Assembly (NCBI RefSeq): GCF_009664855.1
Contig: NZ_CP045928.1
Location: forward strand, 2,182,522 to 2,246,521
Length of the DNA stretch: 64,000 bases
Source: Flavobacterium sp. SLB02
GTDB lineage: Bacteria; Bacteroidota; Bacteroidia; Flavobacteriales; Flavobacteriaceae
Direction of reading: 5' to 3'
Below are positions 15,541 through 24,665 of the stretch, piece by piece. The position numbers and the translations under genes were made by a program. Below the pieces are notes generated by a model, which worked only from the letters and a program-made list of their open reading frames with translations, did no database searches and was not told where the DNA came from. Position 1 is the first letter of the stretch; each line of letters starts with the position of its first letter.

Positions 15541-17892
15541 CTACCCTACCACATCTAATTTAGCAAATCTTAGCAACAATTTCTTGATACCTCCAACTTC
15601 AAATTTTATTTCTGCTTTTTTATCAGCACCAACACCTTCTAAATTCACGACTTCACCTTTACCGAAACGTTCGTGCATTACAACATTTCCAATAGTTAGC
15701 TTATTATCAAATAAATTCGGCGCAGCACTATTAGGATTCGTTCCTGTCATGGGCTTTAATTTACGAATATTCAAATCAGGCTTTGGCTGATTATTCGTAA
15801 CATGTTTTGGTGGCGTAGATCCAATTGGTTTTGCCAGTCTTAATTTAGATTTGTCGACATCTCCAAAAATATCCCCATCGATAGGTGATTTATATCGGTA
15901 ATTCGTTTCTGCCGGAGTTAAATATTCCAAGTATTGTGCGTCGATTTCTTCAATAAAACGCGATGGTTCGCTATCTGTCAGTTTCCCCCAACGGTAACGC
16001 GATTGTGCATATGTTAAATAAGCATGATGCTCTGCACGAGTTAAAGCTACGTAAAATAATCGACGTTCTTCTTCTAGTTCGCTTCTTGTGCTCATACTCA
16101 TCGCACTCGGAAACAAATCTTCCTCCATTCCTACCACAAAAACATGAGGAAATTCCAATCCTTTTGCTAAGTGAATCGTCATTAATGCCACACGATCTTC
16201 ATCAGATGTGTCTTTATCTAAATCAGTTGCAAGCGCTACATCTTCCATAAATTCAGACAAAGCTCCTCTTGCGCCATCAATTTCTTTTTGTCCTTCTGTA
16301 AAATCTTTTAAACCGTTTAAAAGTTCTTCGATATTCTGAATCTTTGCCATTCCTTCAGGAGTAGCATCTTTCTTTAATTCCTGAACAAGACCGGTTTTCT
16401 TAGTCACATAATCAGTAATATAAAAAGCATCCTGATTTTGATCAATAACCTGAAAACTCTGTATCATTGTCACAAAATCATTGATTTTGTTCTTTGTTCC
16501 TGTGTTCAGTTTCAAGTCGATTTTATCAATATTCACCATCACTTCCCAAATCGAACGCTTATAATGATTCGCGGCGATAGTCAACTTCTCAACCGTTGTA
16601 TCACCAATTCCACGAGCCGGATAATTAATTACACGAACCAGCGCTTCTTCATCTTTTGGGTTAATTACCAAACGCAAATAACACAAAACATCTTTAATCT
16701 CCTTACGTTGGTAGAACGACAATCCACCATAAATACGATACGGAATATCTCTCTTACGCAAAGCATCCTCCATTGCACGCGACTGAGCATTCGTACGATA
16801 CAAAATCGCAAATGCACCATTATGCAATTGATTTTGCATTTTTTGTTCAAAAATGGTACTTGCTACAAAACGTCCTTCTTCAGCATCTGTTAAACTACGA
16901 TGTATTTTAATTTTTGAGCCAAAATCATTCGCAGTCCAAACTACCTTATCCAGTTTCGTTTTATTATGTTCCATTACAGTATTCGCCGCTTCAACAATAT
17001 TTCTTGTCGAACGGTAATTTTGCTCTAAACGAAACATTATTACGCCTTCATAATCTTTCTGGAAATTCAAAATATTATTAATATTCGCCCCACGGAAAGC
17101 ATAAATACTCTGCGCATCATCACCAACCACACAAATATTCTGAAACTTATCTGATAAAGCCCTAACAATCAAATACTGAGAATGATTCGTATCCTGGTAC
17201 TCATCCACCAATATGTAACGAAAACGATTCTGATATTTGGCTAAAACCTCCGGAAAACGGGTCAATAACTCATTGGTTTTCAACAACAAATCATCAAAAT
17301 CCATCGCTCCTGCTTTAAAACAACGCTCTACGTATTGCTGATAAATTTCTCCCAAACGAGGTCTTTTGGCCATTGCATCAGCCTCTACCAGTTCAGGATT
17401 ATTGAAATAGGCTTTTACCGTAATCAAACTATTTTTATAATTAGATATACGTCCTAATATTTGTTTTGGTTTATAAACATCACGATCCAGCTGCATTTCT
17501 TTGATAATCGAAGAAATTAATCTCGCTGAATCCTGAGAATCATAAATGGTAAAATTCGATGGATAACCTAAATGATCCGACTCCGCACGAAGAATACGGG
17601 CAAAGATCGAGTGAAAAGTTCCCATCCAAAGATTTTTTGCTTCAGATGCTCCCACAATATCCGAAATCCTGTGCTTCATTTCACGAGCAGCTTTGTTCGT
17701 AAACGTAAGCGACAAAATATTGAAAGCGTCAATACCCTGCGCCATCAAATAAGCAATTCTAATAGTTAAAACACGGGTTTTTCCAGAACCCGCTCCAGCA
17801 ATAATAATCATTGGCCCGTCTTTTTTTAGAACGGGTTGTCGTTGTGCCTCATTGAGCTGGTCAATGTACTTTTGCATGAAATTCTTCTCCAT
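15541..17892 (-). CDS. UvrD/PcrA-type ATP-dependent DNA helicase
   Basis: About 783 residues from ATG 17892 (an in-frame TTG at 17901 adds three). All SF1A helicase motifs are present: IIAGAGSGKTRVLT (Walker A, about residue 30), LSLTFTNKAAREMKHR, ILVDEYQDTNHSQY (Walker B), VVGDDAQSIYAFRGA, LEQNYRS, and LMTIHLAKGLEFPHVFVVG with ALTRAEHHAYLTYA. The C-terminus has a KVGD-like tudor segment (GNVVMHERFGKGEVVNLEGVG). It unwinds DNA 3'-to-5' in excision and mismatch repair and clears transcription or recombination complexes. Confidence 0.94.
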   Translation of the reverse strand: MEKNFMQKYIDQLNEAQRQPVLKKDGPMIIIAGAGSGKTRVLTIRIAYLMAQGIDAFNILSLTFTNKAAREMKHRISDIVGASEAKNLWMGTFHSIFARILRAESDHLGYPSNFTIYDSQDSARLISSIIKEMQLDRDVYKPKQILGRISNYKNSLITVKAYFNNPELVEADAMAKRPRLGEIYQQYVERCFKAGAMDFDDLLLKTNELLTRFPEVLAKYQNRFRYILVDEYQDTNHSQYLIVRALSDKFQNICVVGDDAQSIYAFRGANINNILNFQKDYEGVIMFRLEQNYRSTRNIVEAANTVMEHNKTKLDKVVWTANDFGSKIKIHRSLTDAEEGRFVASTIFEQKMQNQLHNGAFAILYRTNAQSRAMEDALRKRDIPYRIYGGLSFYQRKEIKDVLCYLRLVINPKDEEALVRVINYPARGIGDTTVEKLTIAANHYKRSIWEVMVNIDKIDLKLNTGTKNKINDFVTMIQSFQVIDQNQDAFYITDYVTKKTGLVQELKKDATPEGMAKIQNIEELLNGLKDFTEGQKEIDGARGALSEFMEDVALATDLDKDTSDEDRVALMTIHLAKGLEFPHVFVVGMEEDLFPSAMSMSTRSELEEERRLFYVALTRAEHHAYLTYAQSRYRWGKLTDSEPSRFIEEIDAQYLEYLTPAETNYRYKSPIDGDIFGDVDKSKLRLAKPIGSTPPKHVTNNQPKPDLNIRKLKPMTGTNPNSAAPNLFDNKLTIGNVVMHERFGKGEVVNLEGVGADKKAEIKFEVGGIKKLLLRFAKLDVVG

Positions 17893-18242
17893 ATGATGCA
17901 AAAATAAGAATTAATGATTGAATAAGCTACTACCTTTTTTTAAGATACTAAGTTTCTAAGATTATAAGTTTCTAATCCTTTTTTAGAAGCAGAACAATAG
18001 GCTTTTTTAATAAATATAGTTCCCGCTTTCGGCTATATCTCTCCGTTTCACTGCGAGGATACCGCCTCTATCGGGGCTAAATTAGAAACAATTGGCTTTT
18101 TCGAGAAAGTTGCTAAGTTACAAAGTCGTTAAGATTCTAAGTTTTTTTTTTTAGAATTTAATTATCTCAAAATTTAAACAATTAAAAATAATATATCCTA
18201 AAAATTAGCTTAGAATCTCAGAATCTTAGAAACTTAGTATCT
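17893..18242. other. Intergenic region bounded by a perfect 22-bp inverted repeat
   Basis: 350 bases without a gene between uvrD (start) and the TauE gene (stop). It contains the inverted repeat ends listed separately, an AGCCCCGATAG-type element in reverse (18018-18079), and further CTAAG/CTTAG words. Confidence 0.6.
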
Positions 18243-18243
18243 T
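17942..18243. repeat. Word-built inverted repeat (CTAAG family), copy 1
   Basis: A perfect 22-bp inverted repeat: 17942-17963 (AAGATACTAAGTTTCTAAG...) against 18222-18243 (...CTTAGAAACTTAGTATCTT). The right arm touches the TAA stop codon of the TauE gene. Internal words GCTAAGTTACAAAG, GTTAAGATTCTAAG and CTTAGAATCTCAG repeat the theme. Two more members are at 31178-31415 and 41856-42003. Confidence 0.7.
18018..18079. repeat. AGCCCCGATAG-type element, reverse orientation
   Basis: Reads AGTTCCCGCTTTCGGCTATA at one end and CCTCTATCGGGGCTA at the other; reverse complement begins TAGCCCCGATAGAGG, matching the element at 7601-7690. It sits inside the CTAAG inverted repeat. Confidence 0.5.
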
Positions 18244-19010
18244 TATTTATAAAAAACATCGTAAGCAAATCGAATCAACGTACCAACCACCACAATCAAA
18301 AAGAAAATCCTAATAAAACCATTTCCTTTATTAATGGCCAGCTTAGCACCAAGCCATCCGCCAAGTCCGTTGCTAATTGCCATTGGAATTGCAATCGACC
18401 AAATGATTTTTCCTTTGATCATAAACAAACAAATCGAACCAAAATTAGTGGCCAGATTTACCATTTTAGCATTTGCAGAAGCGTGTAAAAAATCAAAACC
18501 TAAAAGAGCAATGAAGGCAACCACAAAAAAACTTCCGGTTCCCGGACCAATAAAGCCATCGTAGAAACCAACAATGATACTAATTACAACGGCATAAATA
18601 ATTTGCGTTGTAGCCGAATGATCTTTGGCTACATGTTGTCCGAAATTCTTTTTCGCATAGGTATATACAAACAGCAACGATAAAACCACAAGCAACAGAG
18701 GTTTCATAAAATCATTACTGACCATTGTTAATATTGTAGATCCCAGAAAAGCTGAAGGAACCGCTAAACACATCATAATCAAAAGCAATCGCCATTGAAT
18801 CACTACTTTTTTCATGTATTGAAAAGCGGCAAAAGCTGTTCCGCTAAAAGCAGGAATTTTTAAAGTTCCTATAACAGTCGAAACAGGCAAATTAGGCAAT
18901 AATATCAATCCCATTGGGGTTTGAATTAATCCTCCGCCGCCAACAATTGCATCAATAAATCCGGCTGCAAAAGCAGCCAGACAAAGAAAAAATATGATAT
19001 ATAAATCCAT
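18243..19010 (-). CDS. TauE/SafE-family membrane permease
   Basis: 255 residues, about eight membrane segments. Typical repeats of the family are FAAGFIDAIVGGGGLIQTP (residues 15-33) and IVGFYDGFIGPGTGSFFV (about 140-157), the duplicated G-rich half motifs. Members export sulfite, sulfoacetate or related anions; the substrate here is unknown. Start ATG 19010; divergent from the next gene. Confidence 0.88.
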   Translation of the reverse strand: MDLYIIFFLCLAAFAAGFIDAIVGGGGLIQTPMGLILLPNLPVSTVIGTLKIPAFSGTAFAAFQYMKKVVIQWRLLLIMMCLAVPSAFLGSTILTMVSNDFMKPLLLVVLSLLFVYTYAKKNFGQHVAKDHSATTQIIYAVVISIIVGFYDGFIGPGTGSFFVVAFIALLGFDFLHASANAKMVNLATNFGSICLFMIKGKIIWSIAIPMAISNGLGGWLGAKLAINKGNGFIRIFFLIVVVGTLIRFAYDVFYK

Positions 19011-19109
19011 TAATATTGTGTTTCAGGCGGTTTAAAAAGAAGTCTACAAAAGTAGACTTCCATTTTGTTTATTACAATAAAATTAAATCGGATTTCTCCT
19101 CAAAAAGTA

Positions 19110-19117
19110 TATTTTTG
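19110..19117 (+). promoter_or_regulatory. TAnnTTTG promoter box
   Basis: TATTTTTG, 17 bases before the ATG at 19135, fits the Bacteroidota -7 element and supports that ATG over the TTG at 19126. Confidence 0.45.
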
Positions 19118-19134
19118 TTGAAAAATTGAACCAA

Positions 19135-19656
19135 ATGGATTATACACGAATTATAGAATTAGCCAGTTATACTTTACCAGCCATTGTTACAGGATTTGTG
19201 GCTTACAGCTTTTTTGAATTACACATAAAAAACAACGATAAAAAACGTAACTTTTTATTAAACAGAGAATATCAAAAACAATCTCTTCCAATACGTTTGC
19301 AAGCTTACGAGCGCATGACTTTATTTTTGGAACGTATCAATTTAACTAAATTACTAATCAGAATAACTCCTATTTCGAACGACAAACATGATTATGAAAA
19401 TTATGTAATTGACCAGATCGAACAGGAATTCGAACATAATTTAACACAGCAAATTTATATGTCAGACGAGTGTTGGACAATCATTACTACTGCCAAAAAC
19501 TCAACCATACAAATCATACGTAAAGCCGCTATGAGTGATCGCGTGGACAGTGCTGATAAACTACGTGAAGTAATCCTGAATGATTTATTAGAAAAACAAT
19601 CACCAAGTAATGCTGCTTTAGGATATATCAAAAATGAGGTATCTGAGTTGTGGTAA
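19135..19656 (+). CDS. Conserved membrane-anchored protein of unknown function
   Basis: 173 residues from ATG 19135. One N-terminal membrane segment (ASYTLPAIVTGFVAYSFFEL) followed by a mostly helical soluble domain with KRNFLLNREYQKQSLPIRLQAYERMTLFLERI. Resembles conserved hypothetical proteins of flavobacteria; I cannot name a function. Convergent with the next gene across a hairpin. Confidence 0.7.
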   Translation: MDYTRIIELASYTLPAIVTGFVAYSFFELHIKNNDKKRNFLLNREYQKQSLPIRLQAYERMTLFLERINLTKLLIRITPISNDKHDYENYVIDQIEQEFEHNLTQQIYMSDECWTIITTAKNSTIQIIRKAAMSDRVDSADKLREVILNDLLEKQSPSNAALGYIKNEVSELW

Positions 19657-19683
19657 AATTATAATTGCAGAGTTCTGGTTTTA

Positions 19684-19723
19684 GATTTTAGATTATGTTT
19701 TTTTAGTCTAAAATCTAAAATCA
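19684..19723. terminator. Bidirectional terminator-like hairpin
   Basis: GATTTTAGATT pairs with AAATCTAAAATC around a T-rich loop between two convergent genes (19656 and 19743). Confidence 0.5.
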
Positions 19724-19742
19724 AGTACTTCATTTATCCTTA

Positions 19743-20474
19743 TTATTTCCACCAGTTTTCTTTCGGTTTAACTTCCCATCCGTTTTTAAAGTATTTATTA
19801 GAAACACTTATTTCTCCGGCTCCAATATCAAAATCGTAATTTACGCTGGGAACCCTGTAATGACCCCAATTGCATATTTTTTCTTTTCCAGAATTATTAG
19901 ATTTCCATATTCCAACAAACGCATTATTAAAATAATTATCCCTATAACTTTCAATATCGTTGTACGTGATTAAATTGTTTTTATCAACATAAAATATGGT
20001 TTGCAGCTGTCCGTGAAATTCCCCTGTATTCTTTTGATTTTTATTTTCAACAAACTTATAATTAGCCACTAATAATCCCTGACTTTTTATTCCTGCATTT
20101 TTATATTCATCATCAACGCCAAATTTTGGTATTTTAAGTTCTTGTATTTTCAAGATGGTTATTGTGCCCACAAAATCACAAATATTTGATTTAACGTTTG
20201 ACTTACCATGAACGATATATTCTGCTTTATTTTTTTCATTTCTTTTAATCGAAATAAACTTTATCAATATCCGCTGGTAATTATCGCCAATCACACCATA
20301 AACATCACGGTCTCCAGTATTCCATAAATTAGAAAAATCATGACTATTATATTTAAGTAATTCATTCTTTTGAAATACTTCAGATTTATCCCAAATAAAA
20401 GTCCTGCATAGATTTTCCTGACTGAATATGTTTAAAGTAACAAAGAAGAAAAGAAATAATTTTACAACTCTCAT
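19743..20474 (-). CDS. Secreted protein of unknown function
   Basis: 243 residues. Signal peptide MRVVKLFLFFFVTLNIFSQ, then a soluble domain with Cys in NLCRTF, SNICDF and EKICNWG and a C-terminal NKYFKNGWEVKPKENWWK. No family recognised. It leads a minus-strand run of small genes (19743-22370) that look like lineage-specific additions. Confidence 0.6.
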   Translation of the reverse strand: MRVVKLFLFFFVTLNIFSQENLCRTFIWDKSEVFQKNELLKYNSHDFSNLWNTGDRDVYGVIGDNYQRILIKFISIKRNEKNKAEYIVHGKSNVKSNICDFVGTITILKIQELKIPKFGVDDEYKNAGIKSQGLLVANYKFVENKNQKNTGEFHGQLQTIFYVDKNNLITYNDIESYRDNYFNNAFVGIWKSNNSGKEKICNWGHYRVPSVNYDFDIGAGEISVSNKYFKNGWEVKPKENWWK

Positions 20475-20520
20475 TTAGATGTGATTAAATTAAAAGTAAC
20501 ATTGAATTTGATAAAAAACA

Positions 20521-20952
20521 TTATATCTTTTTTAAAATTGTCTGAGTCCAATTTTTATCAGTTTCAGAAATTATAATAGTTTTGAATCCATACTTTTTGC
20601 CTTCGGCTTCAACTCCCATTGAATCATCTACATGAATATCAATATTAAATACTGTAGGGAACTTCGAGCTATAAATATTTGTGTTGCGGAGTTTTTGTTG
20701 ATGTTTCTGTTGGTCTATTACATAATCAACAGCAATACCATACGAATAAAACATCCATTTTATCCTCGATTCGCTTCTGTGTGAAGTGGTATAAATATAA
20801 ATTTGATGTTTTTGTTTTTTTAACTCTTTAAATAAATCTATCGTTCCTTTTCTCAAGCATTCAATACCAAGAATACGCTGAAGAAAATTTGTTTTTTCTA
20901 ATTCAAACTTATTAGAAATCAATGTGTCATCCAGATCAAAAGAGAGTATCAT
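20521..20952 (-). CDS. HAD-superfamily hydrolase-like protein
   Basis: 143 residues. The HAD nucleophile motif is FDLDDTLIS at residues 4-12, motif II is IYIYTTSHRS (about 52-61), and the acidic motif IV is DIHVDDSMGV (about 103-112). Motif III Lys is plausible in the QQKHQQKL region. Short with no evident cap, like small phosphatases. Substrate unknown. Confidence 0.75.
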   Translation of the reverse strand: MILSFDLDDTLISNKFELEKTNFLQRILGIECLRKGTIDLFKELKKQKHQIYIYTTSHRSESRIKWMFYSYGIAVDYVIDQQKHQQKLRNTNIYSSKFPTVFNIDIHVDDSMGVEAEGKKYGFKTIIISETDKNWTQTILKKI

Positions 20953-21006
20953 AAAAAATTAATTTCTAGCTATTTACAATTATAAATAAATCAGCTTTAT
21001 AAAAAA

Positions 21007-21414
21007 CTATTGAAATTTGCTCTCCAGGTAATTTAGATTATTATCCATCAAAGCTTTTACAATTTCGATTGTTTTTTCTTTAGTCAGATCAAGCAATTCA
21101 GATGTAAAATCTTTATTCATTTTTTCACTTAATCCAAACCACGTTTTTTGCAACTTTGGTCTTTTAAAAAAAACATAAAATTCATATTTCTTAGGAGTAC
21201 CAACAGCAGAAATTGCTAAACCATTTTTGTTGTTTAAATTTTCAAATTCAATTGAAGGCGAATAGTAATTAGTTTGTTCGTTTTCCATTTCTTTCAAATG
21301 TAAATTCCACGGAAAATTTTCAAATATTTGTATTATCTCTGAAGAATCAATCTTTCCTTTTTCAATAACCTTTGGATTTTTCGGCTCACAAATACTATAT
21401 CTAAAATTGCTCAT
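21007..21414 (-). CDS. Hypothetical protein
   Basis: 135 residues, soluble, acidic-to-neutral, no signal or membrane segment. Features: an N-terminal RYSICEPKNPKVIEKGKIDSSEI and a central ISAVGTPKKYEFYVFFKRP beta segment. Resembles no family I can name; codon use and context fit a real gene. Confidence 0.55.
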   Translation of the reverse strand: MSNFRYSICEPKNPKVIEKGKIDSSEIIQIFENFPWNLHLKEMENEQTNYYSPSIEFENLNNKNGLAISAVGTPKKYEFYVFFKRPKLQKTWFGLSEKMNKDFTSELLDLTKEKTIEIVKALMDNNLNYLESKFQ

Positions 21415-21470
21415 TTTTATTATTTATATTATACATCAACTTTTTAACACTATTAAATATCAATCTAAAA

Positions 21471-22370
21471 TCATCTATTATCACTCATAACCTCAGACTT
21501 ATTCTGAGCATATTCGTAACCCTGCTCCCACCATTCTTTCATGACTTCTTTATTAAAAATCAAAGCATTATCAGTTAGTTTTGTGGGCGTGTAATATAAG
21601 TTAAGTTTTACATTCTTATTGTTTGCCATCAGTTTTCCTATAGCAATATCGTGTTTTTCAACCTGATCCAAAGCAATTCGGAACAAATCGATCATTAAGG
21701 AAAACGGATTTTTACCAATAACGGTTTTATTCATATTGACTTCGGTTTCCAGAATAATAACATCAATTTCAGTAGCGCCGCGGTTAATCGCTTCACGAAT
21801 CGGAACCAGGCTTGAAAATCCTCCGTCACCATATTCGAAGTTGTCTTTCTCGACCAAACTCATAAACGGAACGTAATTACTTGAAATCCAAGACCAATCA
21901 CAAAACTCTTCGTAAGTGCAATCTTTTATCGATTTATATTCTGATTCGTTTTTAGTGAAATTGGTGACTGTAATGATAACATCGTTTTTCTGTTTCTTTA
22001 ACTTATTAAAATCCGAAAGAGAAAAATTATTTCTAATGTATTTTTTCAATCCTTTACTTTCTCCAAACGTTCTTTTTCCTTTAAAAAACTGACGTAAAAC
22101 ATTGAAGTGATTTATGGTAACAATATCTACTCCTCCTTTGGTTTTAATCACAAAAGGACAAATATTGAAAATATTAGCCATGGTAACATTGGTATAAATA
22201 GAGTGAATTTGTTTAATATGACCCAGGGCCAAATGGGGAATAAGTAAGCTACCTGTAGAAGTTCCTATAAATAAATCATATTCGTGATTTTTCTCTTCTA
22301 TTAAATATTGCGCTACACCACCGGCAAACGCGCCTTTACTTCCTCCACCAGAAATAACCAATGCTCTCAT
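21471..22370 (-). CDS. Patatin-like phospholipase
   Basis: 299 residues. The oxyanion GGGSKGAFAGG is at residues 8-18, the nucleophile motif GTSTG at 37-41 and the catalytic Asp in YGDGGFSSLVP (about 176-186): a Ser-Asp dyad lipid acyl hydrolase. No signal peptide, so cytoplasmic or delivered by other means. A C-terminal helix carries DQVEKHDIAIGKLMA. Confidence 0.88.
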   Translation of the reverse strand: MRALVISGGGSKGAFAGGVAQYLIEEKNHEYDLFIGTSTGSLLIPHLALGHIKQIHSIYTNVTMANIFNICPFVIKTKGGVDIVTINHFNVLRQFFKGKRTFGESKGLKKYIRNNFSLSDFNKLKKQKNDVIITVTNFTKNESEYKSIKDCTYEEFCDWSWISSNYVPFMSLVEKDNFEYGDGGFSSLVPIREAINRGATEIDVIILETEVNMNKTVIGKNPFSLMIDLFRIALDQVEKHDIAIGKLMANNKNVKLNLYYTPTKLTDNALIFNKEVMKEWWEQGYEYAQNKSEVMSDNR

Positions 22371-22391
22371 TTTTTTAGTTATGGGTTATGA

Positions 22392-22529
22392 GTTAAAAGT
22401 TATGAGTTATAATATTTTTTATCTTTTCTATTCTCATCACTTCGAATTCTATTATCTTAATATTTCGTGTTTTTTTATTCGCTTAACTTAAAGTTCCCAA
22501 CTCATAATTCATAACTCATAACTTTTAAC
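22392..22529. repeat. Word-built inverted repeat (TTATGAGTT family)
   Basis: Perfect 19-bp inverted repeat: GTTAAAAGTTATGAGTTAT at 22392-22410 against its complement at 22511-22529. The right arm ends three bases before the stop codon of the M1 peptidase. A related stretch of TTATGAGTT words is at 35352-35420. Confidence 0.65.
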
Positions 22530-22531
22530 TT

Positions 22532-24598
22532 TTAACTTTTTTCAACTAATAAACGATTCAATTGAAATTGTTCTTCGGGGTTCAAATTAGGCAAAATTCT
22601 CTCAAACGAAGCACGCATTTCTGAATTTTTTAATAAAAACCGTATTGTATCTCTGCCGTATTTTGAAAATTGCCACATATGATGCGTGGTTGCGCTGACT
22701 AAATTACTCAAAACCTGATCGTTAATTATCTTAAAAGCAATCAGTTTTTCAAGTGCATTTTGTCGTGTTGTAGCTTCGTATTTTGTAGATGAAAATGAAA
22801 TTAACTCATTGGCTAAAGCATCCGGATTATTGCTGTAATCCGGAGTCGATAATGCTAATGAAAGCCATAATATTCGAAGATTAAAATCGTTGAAACCAAT
22901 CCAGTTTTTCGATTTATTTAGATATTCTGTACGATGATCCGGGAAATTTTTCCACAAATAAAACAATGCAATTTCCTGTGTCTGATAGGATTGATCGTCT
23001 AATAAGGTTTCGTAATTTGTTCTAAAATCTTCCGGGATTTTGGACAATGATTCTGCCACAGCTTGTCGGACTTGTATATTGTTGGTTTGCAAAGCTATTA
23101 TTAAAAGCTCTTTCTTTGCTTCGTACTTTTCAGGTTCTGTCTGGTTTACAATAGCTTCTTTTACAGTTTCGTAAACGTTCGATTCTAAAATCTTTTTTAA
23201 AAACTCTATTTTCTCCGGTAATGGCGTTTTCTTCAATTTATCAACTTCCAATCTAACTTGAATGGCTTTGTTTTTACTCAATAAAGCATTCGCTGTGGGT
23301 GTATCAAAAACTGTCGATTCTAACCAGGTTTTCTGAAATTTATCCAAATCAAAATCGGATACTTTTTTGATTTCATCAAAGAAATTTTGTGTATTTACAG
23401 TTTGATAAGCATACTTTTTCAGATAATTTTTTATCGCTTTTTTGAATGCTTTATCACCAATGGATTCATGTAAGACAAACAATGCCCAGGCACCTTTTTC
23501 ATAAAAAGTCAACGAACTTGCTTTGGCATTCAAAACCGGAACCGAATCTGTTCTTGAAGCAAATTTTATTTGTTGTGCCGTTTCGTATAATTTCGAATAG
23601 AAAAAATCATCTCCATAAATTTCCCTTTCGGCCAATGCTGCATAATACGTTGCAAAACCTTCCTGAAGCCAATGATGTGTACTGCTTTCGGCCGTAATTA
23701 AATCTCCAAACCAATGATGTGCCAACTCATGAGCGTCAACATTTGTATAATTTCGATCTGTAAATCCTATCGAATCCACAATATATCGTGTCGCGAAAAG
23801 TGTAGTAGTTGTATTTTCCATACCAGCATACAGGAAATCGCGAACAGGAATTTCTCTATAGATTTCCCACGGATACTTCACTCCTATTTCTTTTTCTAAA
23901 AAATCAAAAATACGTTTTGAATATCGGTATGTTGGTTCAAAACGGTTCGTATCTTTATTTTCAAGATAATATTCCAGCGCAATTTTAGATTTTGCTTTGA
24001 ATTCTTTTTTATCATATTTCCCAATGGCAAGCATTAATAAATAAGAACTCATAGGATTTTGCATTTGGTATTGCCAATGCGTTGAATTTCCTTCTGATTT
24101 TTTTTCTTTTAAAACTCCGTTTGAAACAACCTGATAATCATTCTCGTAGGTAATTCCTAAACTAAAAATAATTTTTTCGTTTACATCGTCGAAACTAGGA
24201 AACCAATTACTGGTATATCTTCCCTGACCTTGCGTCCAGATTTGAGTTTCTGTATTATCAATATTAATAAAGTAAAGAGCCTGTTTTGGTTTAACCGAAT
24301 ATTCGAAAGTTAAGCGGTTTTCTCCCTTCTGAAAATTATTCAGAATTTGCAATTCTTTGCCGGTATTAATATAAACAACATCTTTATTATCGATCTGAAT
24401 ATGAAAAAAATCCATGTTTTTAGCATCGATTTTAATGGTATCAATAGGCTTTAAAACCTCAAAGCGATAATCGACAATTCCGTGAACTGATTTTTCCGCT
24501 GTGTTTAATTTTAATTGTCCTGAAACCGATTTAAAATCGACAAATTGGGTTTGTTGTGCAAAAACGAAACTGGTAATAAATAGGAAGATGTATTTCAT
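22532..24598 (-). CDS. M1-family aminopeptidase, secreted
   Basis: 688 residues. Signal peptide MKYIFLFITSFVFAQ; N-terminal beta domain; catalytic zinc motif HELAHHWFGD with downstream Glu in WLQEGFATYYAA (HExxH-x18-E) near residues 292-320; and the GAMEN-like exopeptidase motif as AGMENTTT near residue 260. C-terminal half is HEAT-like helical repeats. It should remove N-terminal residues from peptides in the periplasm or outside. Divergent from the Dph6-like gene. Confidence 0.92.
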   Translation of the reverse strand: MKYIFLFITSFVFAQQTQFVDFKSVSGQLKLNTAEKSVHGIVDYRFEVLKPIDTIKIDAKNMDFFHIQIDNKDVVYINTGKELQILNNFQKGENRLTFEYSVKPKQALYFINIDNTETQIWTQGQGRYTSNWFPSFDDVNEKIIFSLGITYENDYQVVSNGVLKEKKSEGNSTHWQYQMQNPMSSYLLMLAIGKYDKKEFKAKSKIALEYYLENKDTNRFEPTYRYSKRIFDFLEKEIGVKYPWEIYREIPVRDFLYAGMENTTTTLFATRYIVDSIGFTDRNYTNVDAHELAHHWFGDLITAESSTHHWLQEGFATYYAALAEREIYGDDFFYSKLYETAQQIKFASRTDSVPVLNAKASSLTFYEKGAWALFVLHESIGDKAFKKAIKNYLKKYAYQTVNTQNFFDEIKKVSDFDLDKFQKTWLESTVFDTPTANALLSKNKAIQVRLEVDKLKKTPLPEKIEFLKKILESNVYETVKEAIVNQTEPEKYEAKKELLIIALQTNNIQVRQAVAESLSKIPEDFRTNYETLLDDQSYQTQEIALFYLWKNFPDHRTEYLNKSKNWIGFNDFNLRILWLSLALSTPDYSNNPDALANELISFSSTKYEATTRQNALEKLIAFKIINDQVLSNLVSATTHHMWQFSKYGRDTIRFLLKNSEMRASFERILPNLNPEEQFQLNRLLVEKS

Positions 24599-24665
24599 TG
24601 AAATAAATTTGAAGGCGAAATCCCAAAGTTACAAAGGTTTCACCAACAAATCGAATGAAATTTGT

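Noticed and set aside
24501..24665. N-terminal extension of the Dph6-like protein
   Set aside because: It overlaps the start of the divergent peptidase gene and has no resemblance to the family; the PP-loop motif sits where expected when starting at 24666.
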